Origin: Lentibacillus kapialis | GTDB lineage: Bacteria; Bacillota; Bacilli; Bacillales; Amphibacillaceae | Assembly: GCF_014646635.1 (NCBI RefSeq) | Contig: NZ_BMNQ01000022.1 | Span: 1-46,894, forward strand | Reading direction: 5' to 3' | Length of the DNA: 46,894 nt | Shown here: positions 34,106 to 42,698 of the stretch, in pieces | How the letters are laid out: the number at the start of each line of letters is the position of its first letter | How positions within the stretch are numbered: position 1 is the stretch's first letter | Program-made: the position numbers and the translations under genes | The notes under the pieces: model-generated | Databases searched by the model: none | What the model was told of the DNA's origin: nothing | The model's input: only the letters and a program-made list of their open reading frames with translations

Positions 34106-34576
34106 ATGAGTAGTAAAGTAAACATATCAGAACTTGCGGAAGAAATGGGGATGCAAATGGATGGGCACCTCCAATTAGTCAACAAAGAAACTGGTGAGAT
34201 TGTTCACATCATGGAGAGCTTTATCAGGATGGCAGAAGATGAAAAGCCATATGGCCATTTACCAGATTGGCAGCAGGAGGAGATGGAACTGGCAATTGAT
34301 TTTGTGGAATATGATATGGAGAAATACGTACTGACCCCGTCACAATTTGACATTAACGAATACGGGATGATGGAGGACTTCTGCTTTTCCATCAAAGATC
34401 CCGGTAAACAGGATAAGTTGTTGCATACTATACGCGGAAAAGGAGCTTTCAGACGGTTTAAAGATATGGTTATCGACCTTGATCTGGCGGAAGATTGGTA
34501 CGATTATCGGGATAAACGCTACAGACAAACAGCCATTGAATTTTGCGAAGATTACGGGCTGGAATATGTTGAGTGA
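34106..34576 (+). CDS. UPF0158 family protein
   Basis: A 156-residue acidic soluble protein. It matches UPF0158 with its N-terminal VNISELAEEMGMQMDGHLQL, central PDWQQEEMELAIDFVE and C-terminal GKGAFRRFKDMVIDLDLAED with WYDYRDKRYRQTAIEFCEDY. Such proteins occur across bacteria without known function. ATG 34106 follows AAAGGATGG. It lies 16 nt after yjbQ in the same operon. Confidence 0.85.
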   Translation: MSSKVNISELAEEMGMQMDGHLQLVNKETGEIVHIMESFIRMAEDEKPYGHLPDWQQEEMELAIDFVEYDMEKYVLTPSQFDINEYGMMEDFCFSIKDPGKQDKLLHTIRGKGAFRRFKDMVIDLDLAEDWYDYRDKRYRQTAIEFCEDYGLEYVE

Positions 34577-34590
34577 AAAGGAAGTTATGG

Positions 34591-34782
34591 ATGAGCCGCA
34601 AAAAAATAAAGAAATTGGTGCTTCGACATGGAGCTGCACTTCTGGAATAAAAGGGATATATCAGTCCTGTGGATCTTTTAGTGAGGATGGATCGTCTGCG
34701 CTTTTCCAAAACCGGTCATTCGTCCATTGAGGAAAAGGATGCTAAACTTTTTGTGGCTGAACGTATTCAGAATAAAAAATAA
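34591..34782 (+). pseudogene. Small conserved-looking gene interrupted by an in-frame TAA
   Basis: ATG 34591 follows GAAAAGGAAG and reads MSRKKIKKLVLRHGAALLE, then TAA at 34648-34650. The same frame continues for 44 more codons as KGYISPVDLLVRMDRLRFSK and beyond, to a second TAA at 34780-34782. The continuing frame looks coding. One GAA-to-TAA type change would explain it. It lies between UPF0158 and brxC with good spacing. Family not firmly recognised. A sequencing error is the alternative. Confidence 0.55.
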
Positions 34783-34795
34783 GGGGAGATTATAA

Positions 34796-35143
34796 ATGAC
34801 AGAATTAAAAGAATTGCAGTCAAAAGAGGAATTGAAGCAAGCGTGGGAACGCTCAATGGAAAAACCTGTTCTGTTTTTTAAGCATAGTACGACTTGCCCG
34901 ATCAGCGCTGGTGCCTTTAAGGAATATCAGGCGTTTTTCGAATCAGCAGGTGATAATGTGGGTATTTATGTGATTAAAGTACTTGAAAGCAGGAGCATAT
35001 CTAATCAAATAACCGAAGAAACAGGTGTTAAACATGAATCACCGCAAATTTTTCTGATTCGGAACAAGGAAGTGCTCTGGCATACCTCGCATTCACACAT
35101 TACGAAAGATACCATAAATGAGGCCCTGCAACAAAGGGTGTAA
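34796..35143 (+). CDS. ytxJ: Monothiol bacilliredoxin BrxC (YtxJ)
   Basis: A 115-residue thioredoxin-fold protein of the YtxJ family, which removes bacillithiol from S-bacillithiolated proteins. The active site is KHSTTCPISAGA, with a single Cys in TCPI, as in YtxJ/BrxC. The cis-Pro segment is KHESPQIFLI and the end is LWHTSHSHITKDTINEAL. It implies that the host makes bacillithiol. ATG 34796 follows AAGGGGAGA. Last gene of the operon, followed by a terminator and a repeat. Confidence 0.93.
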   Translation: MTELKELQSKEELKQAWERSMEKPVLFFKHSTTCPISAGAFKEYQAFFESAGDNVGIYVIKVLESRSISNQITEETGVKHESPQIFLIRNKEVLWHTSHSHITKDTINEALQQRV

Positions 35144-35145
35144 AT

Positions 35146-35183
35146 AAAACTGCTGCATTTCTCTTGCAGCAGTTTGTTTTTTG
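35146..35183 (+). terminator. Intrinsic terminator of the brxC operon
   Basis: AAAACTGCTGCA pairs with TGCAGCAGTTT around TTTCTCT, followed by GTTTTTTG. Confidence 0.9.
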
Positions 35184-35268
35184 TAACGTCAGAAAGTATA
35201 AATTATGGATGACCTTATAAAAGCTTCGGCATTCGCTATAAGACGAGGCAAATGCCGAGTTTTTCTAA
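35184..35268 (+). repeat. Interspersed repeat, TAACGTCAGAAAG family, copy 4
   Basis: It is joined directly to the brxC terminator and has the same orientation. The arm is intact. The AAGAAAAGC before the hairpin is shortened to AAAAGC. The hairpin is CGGCATTCGC with GCAAATGCCG (one mismatch), then GAGTTTTTCTAAA. Confidence 0.92.
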
Positions 35269-35457
35269 ATTGGTCTGATGAAGACAATCAATTTACATAT
35301 AAACCCGAGCGCGGGAATATTGATCCGGGAAAGGAAATATCACCCCGTAGAGCGACGCCCTTCCTTTTGCTGCCAGGAATCCCGCTTCATGTATAAAACC
35401 ATTCTTTTCAGTCAGACTATGACTACTACCAGCACTGGAAAGGATGAATATGAGGAT

Positions 35458-35919
35458 ATGGTTTATTTAAAAACATTGGGCATTAAAGCTATTGCTATCG
35501 GTATCACGGTATTTTCATTATTTGGGATTTTTTACAATGCTGATGTAATGAATTTATTTTGGATCAGTATATTTGCGACAGGTTTTTCTTTTCTGATCGG
35601 TGACCTGTTTGTGCTGCGCAGATTTGGCAATATTACCGCTTCGATTGTGGATTTCCCGCTTATGTTTCTCACACTTTGGATCCTAGGATCACTCTTAATA
35701 GAAGCAGGCTTGCCTATTGTCACAACTGCGGTTATGGCGGCATTTTTCATTACGTGCTGTGAACCCTTCATTCATACGTATATGACTGAGAGTCTTGAAG
35801 AGGAAGAATTTGAGGAAAAAGAAAAATCTCCGTCATCCGCCCGGTTGCAGACTGAATTTGCAGAAGAATTCGATTCGGAAGCACTGACAGATGATACAGA
35901 CAGTGAGCGTGATACGTAA
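35458..35919 (+). CDS. YndM family (DUF2512) membrane protein
   Basis: About 153 residues: four transmembrane helices (IKAIAIGITVFSLFGIFYNA; LFWISIFATGFSFLIGDLFV; ASIVDFPLMFLTLWILGSLL; PIVTTAVMAAFFITCCEPFI) and an acidic tail from residue 110. DUF2512/YndM proteins are typical of Bacillaceae, and some are linked to sporulation. The frame is open upstream to 35278, but ATG 35458, with AAAGGATGAA in front, gives the expected MVYLKTLGIKA start. Single gene. Confidence 0.75.
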   Translation: MVYLKTLGIKAIAIGITVFSLFGIFYNADVMNLFWISIFATGFSFLIGDLFVLRRFGNITASIVDFPLMFLTLWILGSLLIEAGLPIVTTAVMAAFFITCCEPFIHTYMTESLEEEEFEEKEKSPSSARLQTEFAEEFDSEALTDDTDSERDT

Positions 35920-35938
35920 CAATTATTCGTGAAGTTTT

Positions 35939-35965
35939 TGAAACCTCTCCCCCTTTACAATCGTA
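35939..35965 (+). promoter_or_regulatory. SigW-type promoter upstream of the UPF0182 gene
   Basis: TGAAAC (35939-35944) and CGTA (35962-35965) with a 17-nt spacer, identical elements and spacing to the sigW promoter at 10827. The spacer is also C/T-rich after the -35. It lies 120 nt upstream of the UPF0182 start. Confidence 0.75.
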
Positions 35966-36084
35966 CAGAAGAGTAATAATCATTTTCATTTCTTATATAA
36001 GTCATGTATCATGGTAAATGAAGTTTTATAAATCATCAGTACGGTGACATGCGATATATTAGGTGTTTTTAGGGGGATAAGAAA

Positions 36085-38940
36085 TTGGATGTTTTTGATG
36101 GAGGTTCAAACGGTTCCAATCGTCGGAATATAACGTGGAAAAAGAAATATAATTGGATTGGATACTTGATACTTGCAATTATTCTGATAGTAATCGCGGG
36201 CTTATTCGCGCTTCAGCTGGTAACGGATTATATTTGGATGGAATCGCTTAATTTCTCAAATGTGTTTACAACTATATTAACAAGTAAAGTGTTATTGAGT
36301 GCTGGCGGTTTTGTCCTGTTTGCAGTCAGTACATTTTTTACAATTTATTGGATTCATCGGTCGTACCTAAAGTACTTTGATTCAAGTCAGTTACCGCCGA
36401 TTATGAGAAAGAGAAAAGTTATAATGATGATCATATTCGGTATTTCGGCGATTGTAGGTCTGTTCGGAAGCAGTATCGTGCAAGGTGTTGGATGGGAGCA
36501 GGCTCTGAAGTTTCTTAACTATGCGTCATTCGGACAGGCGGATCCTTATTTTGGTCTGGATATCTCTTTCTACATATATGTTCTGCCTGTACTAAACTTA
36601 ATTATTTTTGTCCTCATGGGTCTAAGTATCTTTTTCCTCCTGGTGGAAGCCGGGGCTTATTCCGTCTTTCATATGTACCGGGTAAGCCGGTCCGCCCAAT
36701 TGCACCTGGGGATGACACTCGGATTTATCGGATTGCTTTTGGCAGGTTATCATGTCCTGCAGCCGTTTGGCACACTCTCGACAACCCACGTTAATTTGTT
36801 TCAGCAAAGTGTTGTGAATGGCTTAAGCTATACTGATGATGTCATCAATATTCCAAAAGCGTACATTCTGGCTGCTGCAGCAGTCATCATGACCGTTTGG
36901 ATGATTATTAAATTGGTTAAGGGCAATATTCAGACAATGCTTACGCCAATTGCCATTTACATCGGACTGGTAGTCGTGGGGCAGGGAGCCTCCTTAGCCG
37001 TGCAGAATTTTGTGGTTTCCCCGAATGAATTTGCTATGGAAAAACCTTACTTGGAAGACAATTTGAATTTTACAAAGGCCGCCTATAATTTAGATAGCAT
37101 GAACGTACAGGAACATCCCGGAAATAATTCACTGGATGCGGAAATGGTGGAGCGGAATTCAGGGACGATTGATAATGTCCGCATGAATGATGTGCGGCCG
37201 TTGCTTGATGTCTATAATCAGGTTCAGACTTTCCGGACGTATTATGAATTCAATGATGTTGATATTGATCGTTATCAGATTGATGGTGATTATGAGCAAG
37301 TATTCCTGGGGGCAAGGGAACTGAATACGGCTGATTTGCCAGACCAGGCCAAAACATGGGTAAACCAAAATTTGCGGTACACTCACGGTTACGGGGTTGC
37401 GATGAGTCATGTCAACAAGGTGACACCTCAGGGTCAGCCCAAATATATGCTTAAGGACATTCCACCTGAAGGGGTTATGGATGTGAGCCAGCCGCAAGTC
37501 TATTTTGGTGAGGAAAATTCACCCAATGTGATCACCAATAGCGCGGTGGAAGAGTTTGACTATCCGTCAGGGGATGAAAATGTCAATATAGAGTATGAAG
37601 CTAATAAAGGGGTTCCGCTAGGGGGCATTAACCGTCTGTTGTTTGCGATGACTGAAGGCAATTTCAGAATGCTTGTGTCTGATCAAGTAACAGATGACAG
37701 TCAGTTGCTGGCAACGCGGAATATTATGGACCGGGTTAATCGAATCGCACCGTTTTTCAAGTATGATCAAGATCCTTATTTAGTTGTGCGGGATGACGGC
37801 AGTATGGTCTGGATGATCGATGCCTATCTGAGCGATGATAATTATCCGTACTCCGAAGCCTTCCAGGGTAAAAAGAATTATATTCGGAACTCTGTAAAGG
37901 TAACCGTCGATGCCTATTCAGGCGAAGTGAATTTCTATGCTGCTGACCCGAAAGATCCGTTATTGCAGACGTTCCAAAATATATTCCCAGATTTGATCAC
38001 CGAAGAGGTTCCTGACGACATACGTGCCCATTTCCGGTACCCGACGGATTTGTTTAAGATTCAGGCTAAGAAGTATGGCACCTATCACATGTCCGATCTG
38101 GAAGTCTTTTACAATCGCGAGGATACATGGCAGTTTCCAACTGAACGCTATTTCAGTGAAGATATTAAAATGGAACCATATTATACAACGATGAAACTAC
38201 CTGGTAAGGAAGAGGAAGAATTTATTCAAATGGTCCCTTATACACCGAAAAATAGGCAGAATATGATTGCCTGGATGGGTGTGCGAAACGACGGGGAAAA
38301 TTATGGTGATATGTTTGTCTACCAATTTCCTAAACAGCGGAACATATATGGACCGCAGCAAATCGAGAACCGGATTAATCAGGATAGTGAGATTTCCCAG
38401 GAACTAAACTTGTGGTCCCAGGGCGGATCAGAAGTGATAAGAGGTAACTTGCTTGCGATACCGATTGAAGATACCATTATTTATGTTGAGCCAATTTACA
38501 TCGAGTCCAATAATGAGACATCACTCCCGGAAGTGAAACGGGTTGTTGTAGCCTATGGCGACCATATTGTGATGGAGGCAAACTTTGACAAAGCCCTCCA
38601 AGAGATACTAAATACGGTTGATCCTGACAGTCAAGGCGACGGTCAAAAGGAAGATGAAGATAGTCAGGAAGGTGAACCGGAAAAACAGCAGGATTCACAA
38701 GCCCCGATAATGGAAGCAGAGGAGCAATTGCAAGAGTTTTCCGATCTGTTTGAGTCCTATCAGAAAGCCTTGTCTGAAGGCAATTGGCAAGAAGCGGCCG
38801 ATATCATGAGTGAATTGGAAAACAAATTGGATGAGATCCAGTCATCTGATGGATCTGATAATGCTGATGGTCCTGATAACCCTGATGGCGCCCAGCCGTC
38901 TGATGGGAATACCGGCTCATCGGACAGTCAAAACGAATAA
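36085..38940 (+). CDS. UPF0182 family large membrane protein
   Basis: A 951-residue protein of the UPF0182 (COG1615) family. It has seven transmembrane helices within about the first 315 residues, then a large extracytoplasmic domain (about 330-830) with conserved TYYEFNDVDIDRYQIDGDYE and RHGY-like YTHGYGVAMSHVNKV. The last 110 residues are disordered and very acidic, ending in DGSDNADGPDNPDGAQPSDG-type low complexity. TTG 36085 after AGGGGGAT starts the frame. The function of the family is unknown. The upstream SigW-type promoter suggests induction by envelope stress. Ends in a strong terminator. Confidence 0.9.
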   Translation: MDVFDGGSNGSNRRNITWKKKYNWIGYLILAIILIVIAGLFALQLVTDYIWMESLNFSNVFTTILTSKVLLSAGGFVLFAVSTFFTIYWIHRSYLKYFDSSQLPPIMRKRKVIMMIIFGISAIVGLFGSSIVQGVGWEQALKFLNYASFGQADPYFGLDISFYIYVLPVLNLIIFVLMGLSIFFLLVEAGAYSVFHMYRVSRSAQLHLGMTLGFIGLLLAGYHVLQPFGTLSTTHVNLFQQSVVNGLSYTDDVINIPKAYILAAAAVIMTVWMIIKLVKGNIQTMLTPIAIYIGLVVVGQGASLAVQNFVVSPNEFAMEKPYLEDNLNFTKAAYNLDSMNVQEHPGNNSLDAEMVERNSGTIDNVRMNDVRPLLDVYNQVQTFRTYYEFNDVDIDRYQIDGDYEQVFLGARELNTADLPDQAKTWVNQNLRYTHGYGVAMSHVNKVTPQGQPKYMLKDIPPEGVMDVSQPQVYFGEENSPNVITNSAVEEFDYPSGDENVNIEYEANKGVPLGGINRLLFAMTEGNFRMLVSDQVTDDSQLLATRNIMDRVNRIAPFFKYDQDPYLVVRDDGSMVWMIDAYLSDDNYPYSEAFQGKKNYIRNSVKVTVDAYSGEVNFYAADPKDPLLQTFQNIFPDLITEEVPDDIRAHFRYPTDLFKIQAKKYGTYHMSDLEVFYNREDTWQFPTERYFSEDIKMEPYYTTMKLPGKEEEEFIQMVPYTPKNRQNMIAWMGVRNDGENYGDMFVYQFPKQRNIYGPQQIENRINQDSEISQELNLWSQGGSEVIRGNLLAIPIEDTIIYVEPIYIESNNETSLPEVKRVVVAYGDHIVMEANFDKALQEILNTVDPDSQGDGQKEDEDSQEGEPEKQQDSQAPIMEAEEQLQEFSDLFESYQKALSEGNWQEAADIMSELENKLDEIQSSDGSDNADGPDNPDGAQPSDGNTGSSDSQNE

Positions 38941-38950
38941 ATCACAATAT

Positions 38951-38994
38951 GAAAAATCGGGATGCGCAGATATGCGGATCCCGATTTTTCGTTT
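38951..38994 (+). terminator. Intrinsic terminator of the UPF0182 gene
   Basis: GAAAAATCGGGAT with inner GCGCA pairs with TGCGG and ATCCCGATTTTTC, 11 nt after the stop. Confidence 0.9.
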
Positions 38995-39083
38995 ATAGCG
39001 TTAGGCTGAAAACGCTGAATGAATTGGCATAATACTTTTTAGCCGACAAAGAAGCTGGTATTCGCTGTCAATAATAAACTGTG

Positions 39084-39131
39084 TTGACCACATCGGTCTA
39101 AAATGCTATGATGTAATTGACCGGATTGGTC
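39084..39131 (+). promoter_or_regulatory. Promoter with two GACC-N5-GGTC operators (TetR site)
   Basis: -35 TTGACC (39084-39089) and -10 TATGAT (39107-39112) are 17 nt apart. Two inverted repeats, GACCACATCGGTC (39086-39098) and GACCGGATTGGTC (39119-39131), start 33 bp apart, about three helical turns. The first overlaps the -35 and the second lies just after the -10. This is the arrangement expected for repression by the TetR protein encoded next. Confidence 0.8.
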
Positions 39132-39180
39132 TAAAAGGAGCGATATCTGAATAGTTGTATTACAAAAGGGGTGAGAAGTA

Positions 39181-39804
39181 ATGACTGAAAAATTTCAAGG
39201 TCTTGATAAACATAAGCGGCAGCGGATTTTGGATGCGGCTTTTATGGAGTTTGCAGACAATGGTTATGAACGTGCTTCCACTAACCAAATTGTCAAAAAT
39301 GCCGCTATCGGAAAAGGAATGCTGTTTTATTACTTTCAAAGCAAAAAAGATTTGTATCATTATCTGGTTGACGATGCTCTGCAAATAATACGCAATCAAT
39401 ATTTTAATTTAATCGATATGGAAGAAACGGACTTTATTGAACGGATGAGGCAGGCTACCCAAGTCAAAATGACATGTCTTGCTGAGAACCCCGACGTATT
39501 TAATTTTCTTGGAACGTTTTTTCTTGAAAGCAACCCGGACCTGCCGTCTTATTTGGCAGAGCATTATGAACAGCTGTTGAGGGAAGGCAATGCGGTCATG
39601 TATGAAAACATCGATAAGACCTATTTCCGAAACGATGTCGATGTTGATAAAGTTTTCAAACTGATTCATTGGGCGATGGATGGCTATCAGAATGAAATCA
39701 TCACCCGATTGAAAGGCCAAAAATTATCATCGGTCGATTTTACGCCATATTGGGAAGAGTTTTATGCGTATCTTGATATACTGAAAAAAAGCTTTTACAA
39801 GTAA
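39181..39804 (+). CDS. TetR-family transcriptional regulator
   Basis: A 207-residue repressor. The N-terminal helix-turn-helix is RILDAAFMEFADNGYERAST with NQIVKNAAIGKGMLFYYFQSKKDLY, the classic TetR signature. The ligand-binding C-terminal domain is helical and has no recognised ligand. ATG 39181 follows AAAAGGGGTGAG. It is the first gene of an operon with an ABC exporter 16 nt downstream, so it probably controls that exporter and itself through the twin operators upstream. Confidence 0.93.
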   Translation: MTEKFQGLDKHKRQRILDAAFMEFADNGYERASTNQIVKNAAIGKGMLFYYFQSKKDLYHYLVDDALQIIRNQYFNLIDMEETDFIERMRQATQVKMTCLAENPDVFNFLGTFFLESNPDLPSYLAEHYEQLLREGNAVMYENIDKTYFRNDVDVDKVFKLIHWAMDGYQNEIITRLKGQKLSSVDFTPYWEEFYAYLDILKKSFYK

Positions 39805-39819
39805 GGAGGGCAAAAACAC

Positions 39820-40716
39820 ATGACACTTTTAAAAACGGAAAATCTCACCAAAAAATTTGGCAGCTTCAAGGCAGTGGATGAAATTAACATTGACGTTAAG
39901 AAAGGGGAAGTTTACGGTTTTATCGGTCCCAATGGGGCGGGTAAGTCAACAACCATCCGCGTTTTGCTTGGTATGCTAAAAGCCACAGGCGGGCATGCAT
40001 CTATCTTTGGCAAAGATGTTTGGCGGGATGCGGTGGATATCCATAAACGAATTGCCTATGTTCCGGGTGATGTGAATTTGTGGCCCAATCTGACCGGCGG
40101 CGAGGTTATTGACCTGTTCATGAAACTTCACGGCGGTGCCATGAACAAACAAAAGCGCAAGGAGTTGATTCAAAAGTTCAACTTTGACCCTTCTAAAAAA
40201 TGCCGGACCTATTCGAAAGGAAACCGACAAAAAGTTTCGCTCATTGCCGCATTTGCTTCTGATGCGGATTTGTATATTCTGGATGAACCGACATCCGGTC
40301 TTGACCCTTTGATGGAACGTACCTTCCAGGAGTGTGTCATGAAAGCTAGCAGTGAAGGGAAAAGTATCTTACTCTCGAGTCACATATTATCGGAAGTGGA
40401 GAGGCTTTGTGATCGTGTAGGCATTATCCGGGATGGTCACATGATTGAGTCGGGTACATTGGATGAATTGCGCCATTTAACACGTACCAATCTGAAAGTG
40501 GAAACCAAACAGAATGTTAATGATCTAGAGGATATGGAAGGTGTTCATAATGTTGCACGACATGAAAAGATGCTGTCTTTACAGGTCGATACTGAGAGTT
40601 TGGATAAGGTTATACGGCATGTCAGCCAGTTTGGAGTCCTGAAACTTGAGAGTGCTCCGCCGACACTGGAAGACTTATTTATGCGTCATTATGAGGGAGC
40701 AGGAGGTGAATCCTGA
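39820..40716 (+). CDS. ABC-2 type exporter, ATP-binding protein
   Basis: A 298-residue ATPase. Walker A is GPNGAGKSTTIRVLLG (near 36-51). The signature is YSKGNRQKVSLIAAFA, with a YSKGN variant of LSGGQ. Walker B is LYILDEPTSGLDPL and the H-loop is LLSSHILSEVE. The C-terminal 80 residues form the extra domain of the CcmA/DrrA-like drug and antibiotic exporters. ATG follows AAGGAGGG. The stop overlaps the permease start by one base. With its permease it likely expels a hydrophobic toxic compound. Confidence 0.93.
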   Translation: MTLLKTENLTKKFGSFKAVDEINIDVKKGEVYGFIGPNGAGKSTTIRVLLGMLKATGGHASIFGKDVWRDAVDIHKRIAYVPGDVNLWPNLTGGEVIDLFMKLHGGAMNKQKRKELIQKFNFDPSKKCRTYSKGNRQKVSLIAAFASDADLYILDEPTSGLDPLMERTFQECVMKASSEGKSILLSSHILSEVERLCDRVGIIRDGHMIESGTLDELRHLTRTNLKVETKQNVNDLEDMEGVHNVARHEKMLSLQVDTESLDKVIRHVSQFGVLKLESAPPTLEDLFMRHYEGAGGES

Positions 40717-42320
40717 TGAATCAGCAGTCATTTGCTAATACAAGGAGATTGACTGTTTTTATGCTGCGGCTTGATCGGTGGCGTATTTTAATTTGGCTTG
40801 CTGCGTTAGCCTTTTTCACTCTCGTCGTTCCAATTGCCTTTTCGGATCTGTATCCGGATCAGCAGGACCGTAATACGATGGCTCAAACAATGGAAAATCC
40901 CGCGATGACAGCCATGGTAGGACCGGGAGCTTTAGAAGATTATACTTTGGGGGCAATGACGGCACATCAGATGCTGCTCTTGACTGCAGTCATTGCGGGG
41001 TTAATGAATATTCTCCTGATGAACCGACATACGCGATCCGATGAAGAAGATGGCCGGCAGGAACTTATTCGCTCGCTGCCTGTTGGAAAGCTTTCTAATT
41101 TAAATGCGTCTTTTAATGTCTTGAGTTTGGTGAATCTGTTGTTGGCAATCATAACCGGCCTTGGTTTGTATGCTTTAGGCTTCGAAAGCATGGGGCTGTC
41201 AGGATCCTTATTATATGGCTTGATACTAGGTGTAACCGGTATGTTCTTTGCCGGGGTGACCGCACTGATGGCACAAATAACGGAAAATGCCCGTACTGCC
41301 TTCGGGTTTTCTATGGCACTGTTATTAATTGCCTATTTGATACGAGCAATAGGGGATGTCAGCAATGAAGCATTATCCTGGGCTTCCCCGTTAGGTTGGG
41401 TTTCGGGTGCCGAGGTGTACGGTGGCAATAACTGGTGGACATTGCTGTTACTGGCTGGCAGTACGATTATATTAATGGTCCTGGCGTTTTACTTGAACGC
41501 TATCCGGGACCTTGATGCCGGATTTTTACCATCAAGACCCGGACAAAAACATGCGTCACGACGTTTGCTCAGCCCATTCGGTTTGGCCTTCAGGCTGCAG
41601 CGTACCGGGATTATTTCATGGGCTATCGCCATGTTCCTTGTCGGTGTTTCTTACGGGTCGGTCATGGGTGATCTCGAATCATTTTTCAAAAGTAACGAAG
41701 CTGTAAGACAGGTATTTGGACGGGAGGAAGACGCTTCATTTACCATGCAATTTGTATCTGTGCTGATGTTTGTGATGGCCTTGATTGCCACGTTGCCGGC
41801 TGTAATGGCTGTGCTAAAATTATACGGAGAGGAAAAAAGGGGGCGGCTTGATCAGTTGCTGGGAAGAGCAGTATCACGTAAACGTATGTTAACGGGATAC
41901 TTGATAATCGCCGTTATGAACGGTGCAGTGATGCTGTCACTGGCCGTATCGGGACTTTGGCTGGCAGGCGCAAGTGTGACGGAAGAGCCATTTGAATTTG
42001 GAAAGATTTTTGGTGCTGGCCTCGCTTATTATCCGGCTACACTTGTGATGATTGGCTTGGGAGTGTTTCTCATCGGATTTGCCCCTAAATTAAGCAGTCT
42101 TGTCTGGCTGTATCTGTTTTATTCGTTTGTTGTTCTGTATTTTGGTAATCTTTTTCAATTTTCGGATTGGGTCAGCAAGCTGTCACCATTTGGGTATATT
42201 CCGGAGCTGCCTGTGGAAGAAATGAAATGGCTGCCTATTTTGCTTTTGACGATTATGGCGATTGGACTCATGATTGCAGGCGTATTTGGCTATCGTAAGC
42301 GTGACATTCAGGGAGAGTAA
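40716..42320 (+). CDS. ABC-2 type exporter permease (polyketide/antibiotic exporter-like)
   Basis: A 534-residue membrane protein with about twelve transmembrane helices, in two similar halves (helices near 20-45, 85-240 and 285-530). It resembles the COG3559 group of putative exporters of polyketide antibiotics, for example the DDGRQELIRSLPVGKLS-type cytoplasmic loop (EEDGRQELIRSLPVGKL) and its second-half counterpart EEKRGRLDQLLGRAVSRKR. It is coupled to the ATPase by a TGATGA overlap. Substrate unknown. Confidence 0.88.
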   Translation: MNQQSFANTRRLTVFMLRLDRWRILIWLAALAFFTLVVPIAFSDLYPDQQDRNTMAQTMENPAMTAMVGPGALEDYTLGAMTAHQMLLLTAVIAGLMNILLMNRHTRSDEEDGRQELIRSLPVGKLSNLNASFNVLSLVNLLLAIITGLGLYALGFESMGLSGSLLYGLILGVTGMFFAGVTALMAQITENARTAFGFSMALLLIAYLIRAIGDVSNEALSWASPLGWVSGAEVYGGNNWWTLLLLAGSTIILMVLAFYLNAIRDLDAGFLPSRPGQKHASRRLLSPFGLAFRLQRTGIISWAIAMFLVGVSYGSVMGDLESFFKSNEAVRQVFGREEDASFTMQFVSVLMFVMALIATLPAVMAVLKLYGEEKRGRLDQLLGRAVSRKRMLTGYLIIAVMNGAVMLSLAVSGLWLAGASVTEEPFEFGKIFGAGLAYYPATLVMIGLGVFLIGFAPKLSSLVWLYLFYSFVVLYFGNLFQFSDWVSKLSPFGYIPELPVEEMKWLPILLLTIMAIGLMIAGVFGYRKRDIQGE

Positions 42321-42325
42321 TATAA

Positions 42326-42355
42326 AGCCCTCATCCATTGCTGAATGGGGGCTAT
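42326..42355 (+). terminator. Probable terminator of the exporter operon
   Basis: AGCCCTCATCCATT pairs with AATGGGGGCT (G:U and bulge), then ATTTC. The T-run is weak. Confidence 0.45.
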
Positions 42356-42360
42356 TTCAG

Positions 42361-42450
42361 TTAATAGGGGTCGGTAGTCTTTTCCTCTTTAACGGCTTTA
42401 CCCGGTGCCTTCTCTGCATGTCTGTTGCCGAATGGATTTTTGCTTTTCAT
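42361..42450 (-). CDS. Possible 29-aa protein at the catalase remnant's end
   Basis: ATG 42450 reads MKSKNPFGNRHAEKAPGKAV, then KEEKTTDPY and a stop at 42361. The composition (K, E, N, P) looks like a small soluble protein, but no ribosome-binding site is present. The frame runs straight on from the catalase remnant (FFMHDTMK). It may be the end of a deletion fusion rather than a gene. Confidence 0.2.
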   Translation of the reverse strand: MKSKNPFGNRHAEKAPGKAVKEEKTTDPY

Positions 42451-42650
42451 GGTGTCATGCATAAAAAAGATTTTGATATTGTTGTCGACCAAATCCTAGT
42501 TGCCATCTTCCGTGTAAAACTTAACCGCAAAGCCGTGGATCCCTGAATGTTTCCGGTGAATGCGTGCCATGGACGACTGTGGAAAATCGGACAAACACAG
42601 GCGTCTGTTTATCCTTTTTCTGAAAAAACTTTGCCCGATACTTACCTCCC
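42451..42650 (-). pseudogene. Catalase pseudogene fragment
   Basis: On the minus strand one frame reads [20 protein letters not shown], then [16 protein letters not shown]. After a frameshift another reads [13 protein letters not shown] and a TAG stop, followed by LVDNNIKIFFMHDTMK. These are consecutive conserved catalase segments, from the strand after the active-site His to the NAD/heme-pocket region holding the DLVGNN motif. The N-terminal part and the last two thirds of a catalase are absent. It is unrelated in detail to the intact catalase at 618, so it represents a different, decayed catalase. Confidence 0.85.
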
Positions 42651-42698
42651 TCATATTTTGTGTAGTTACCTTATACATTTTATCCAATGTTAATTGAA

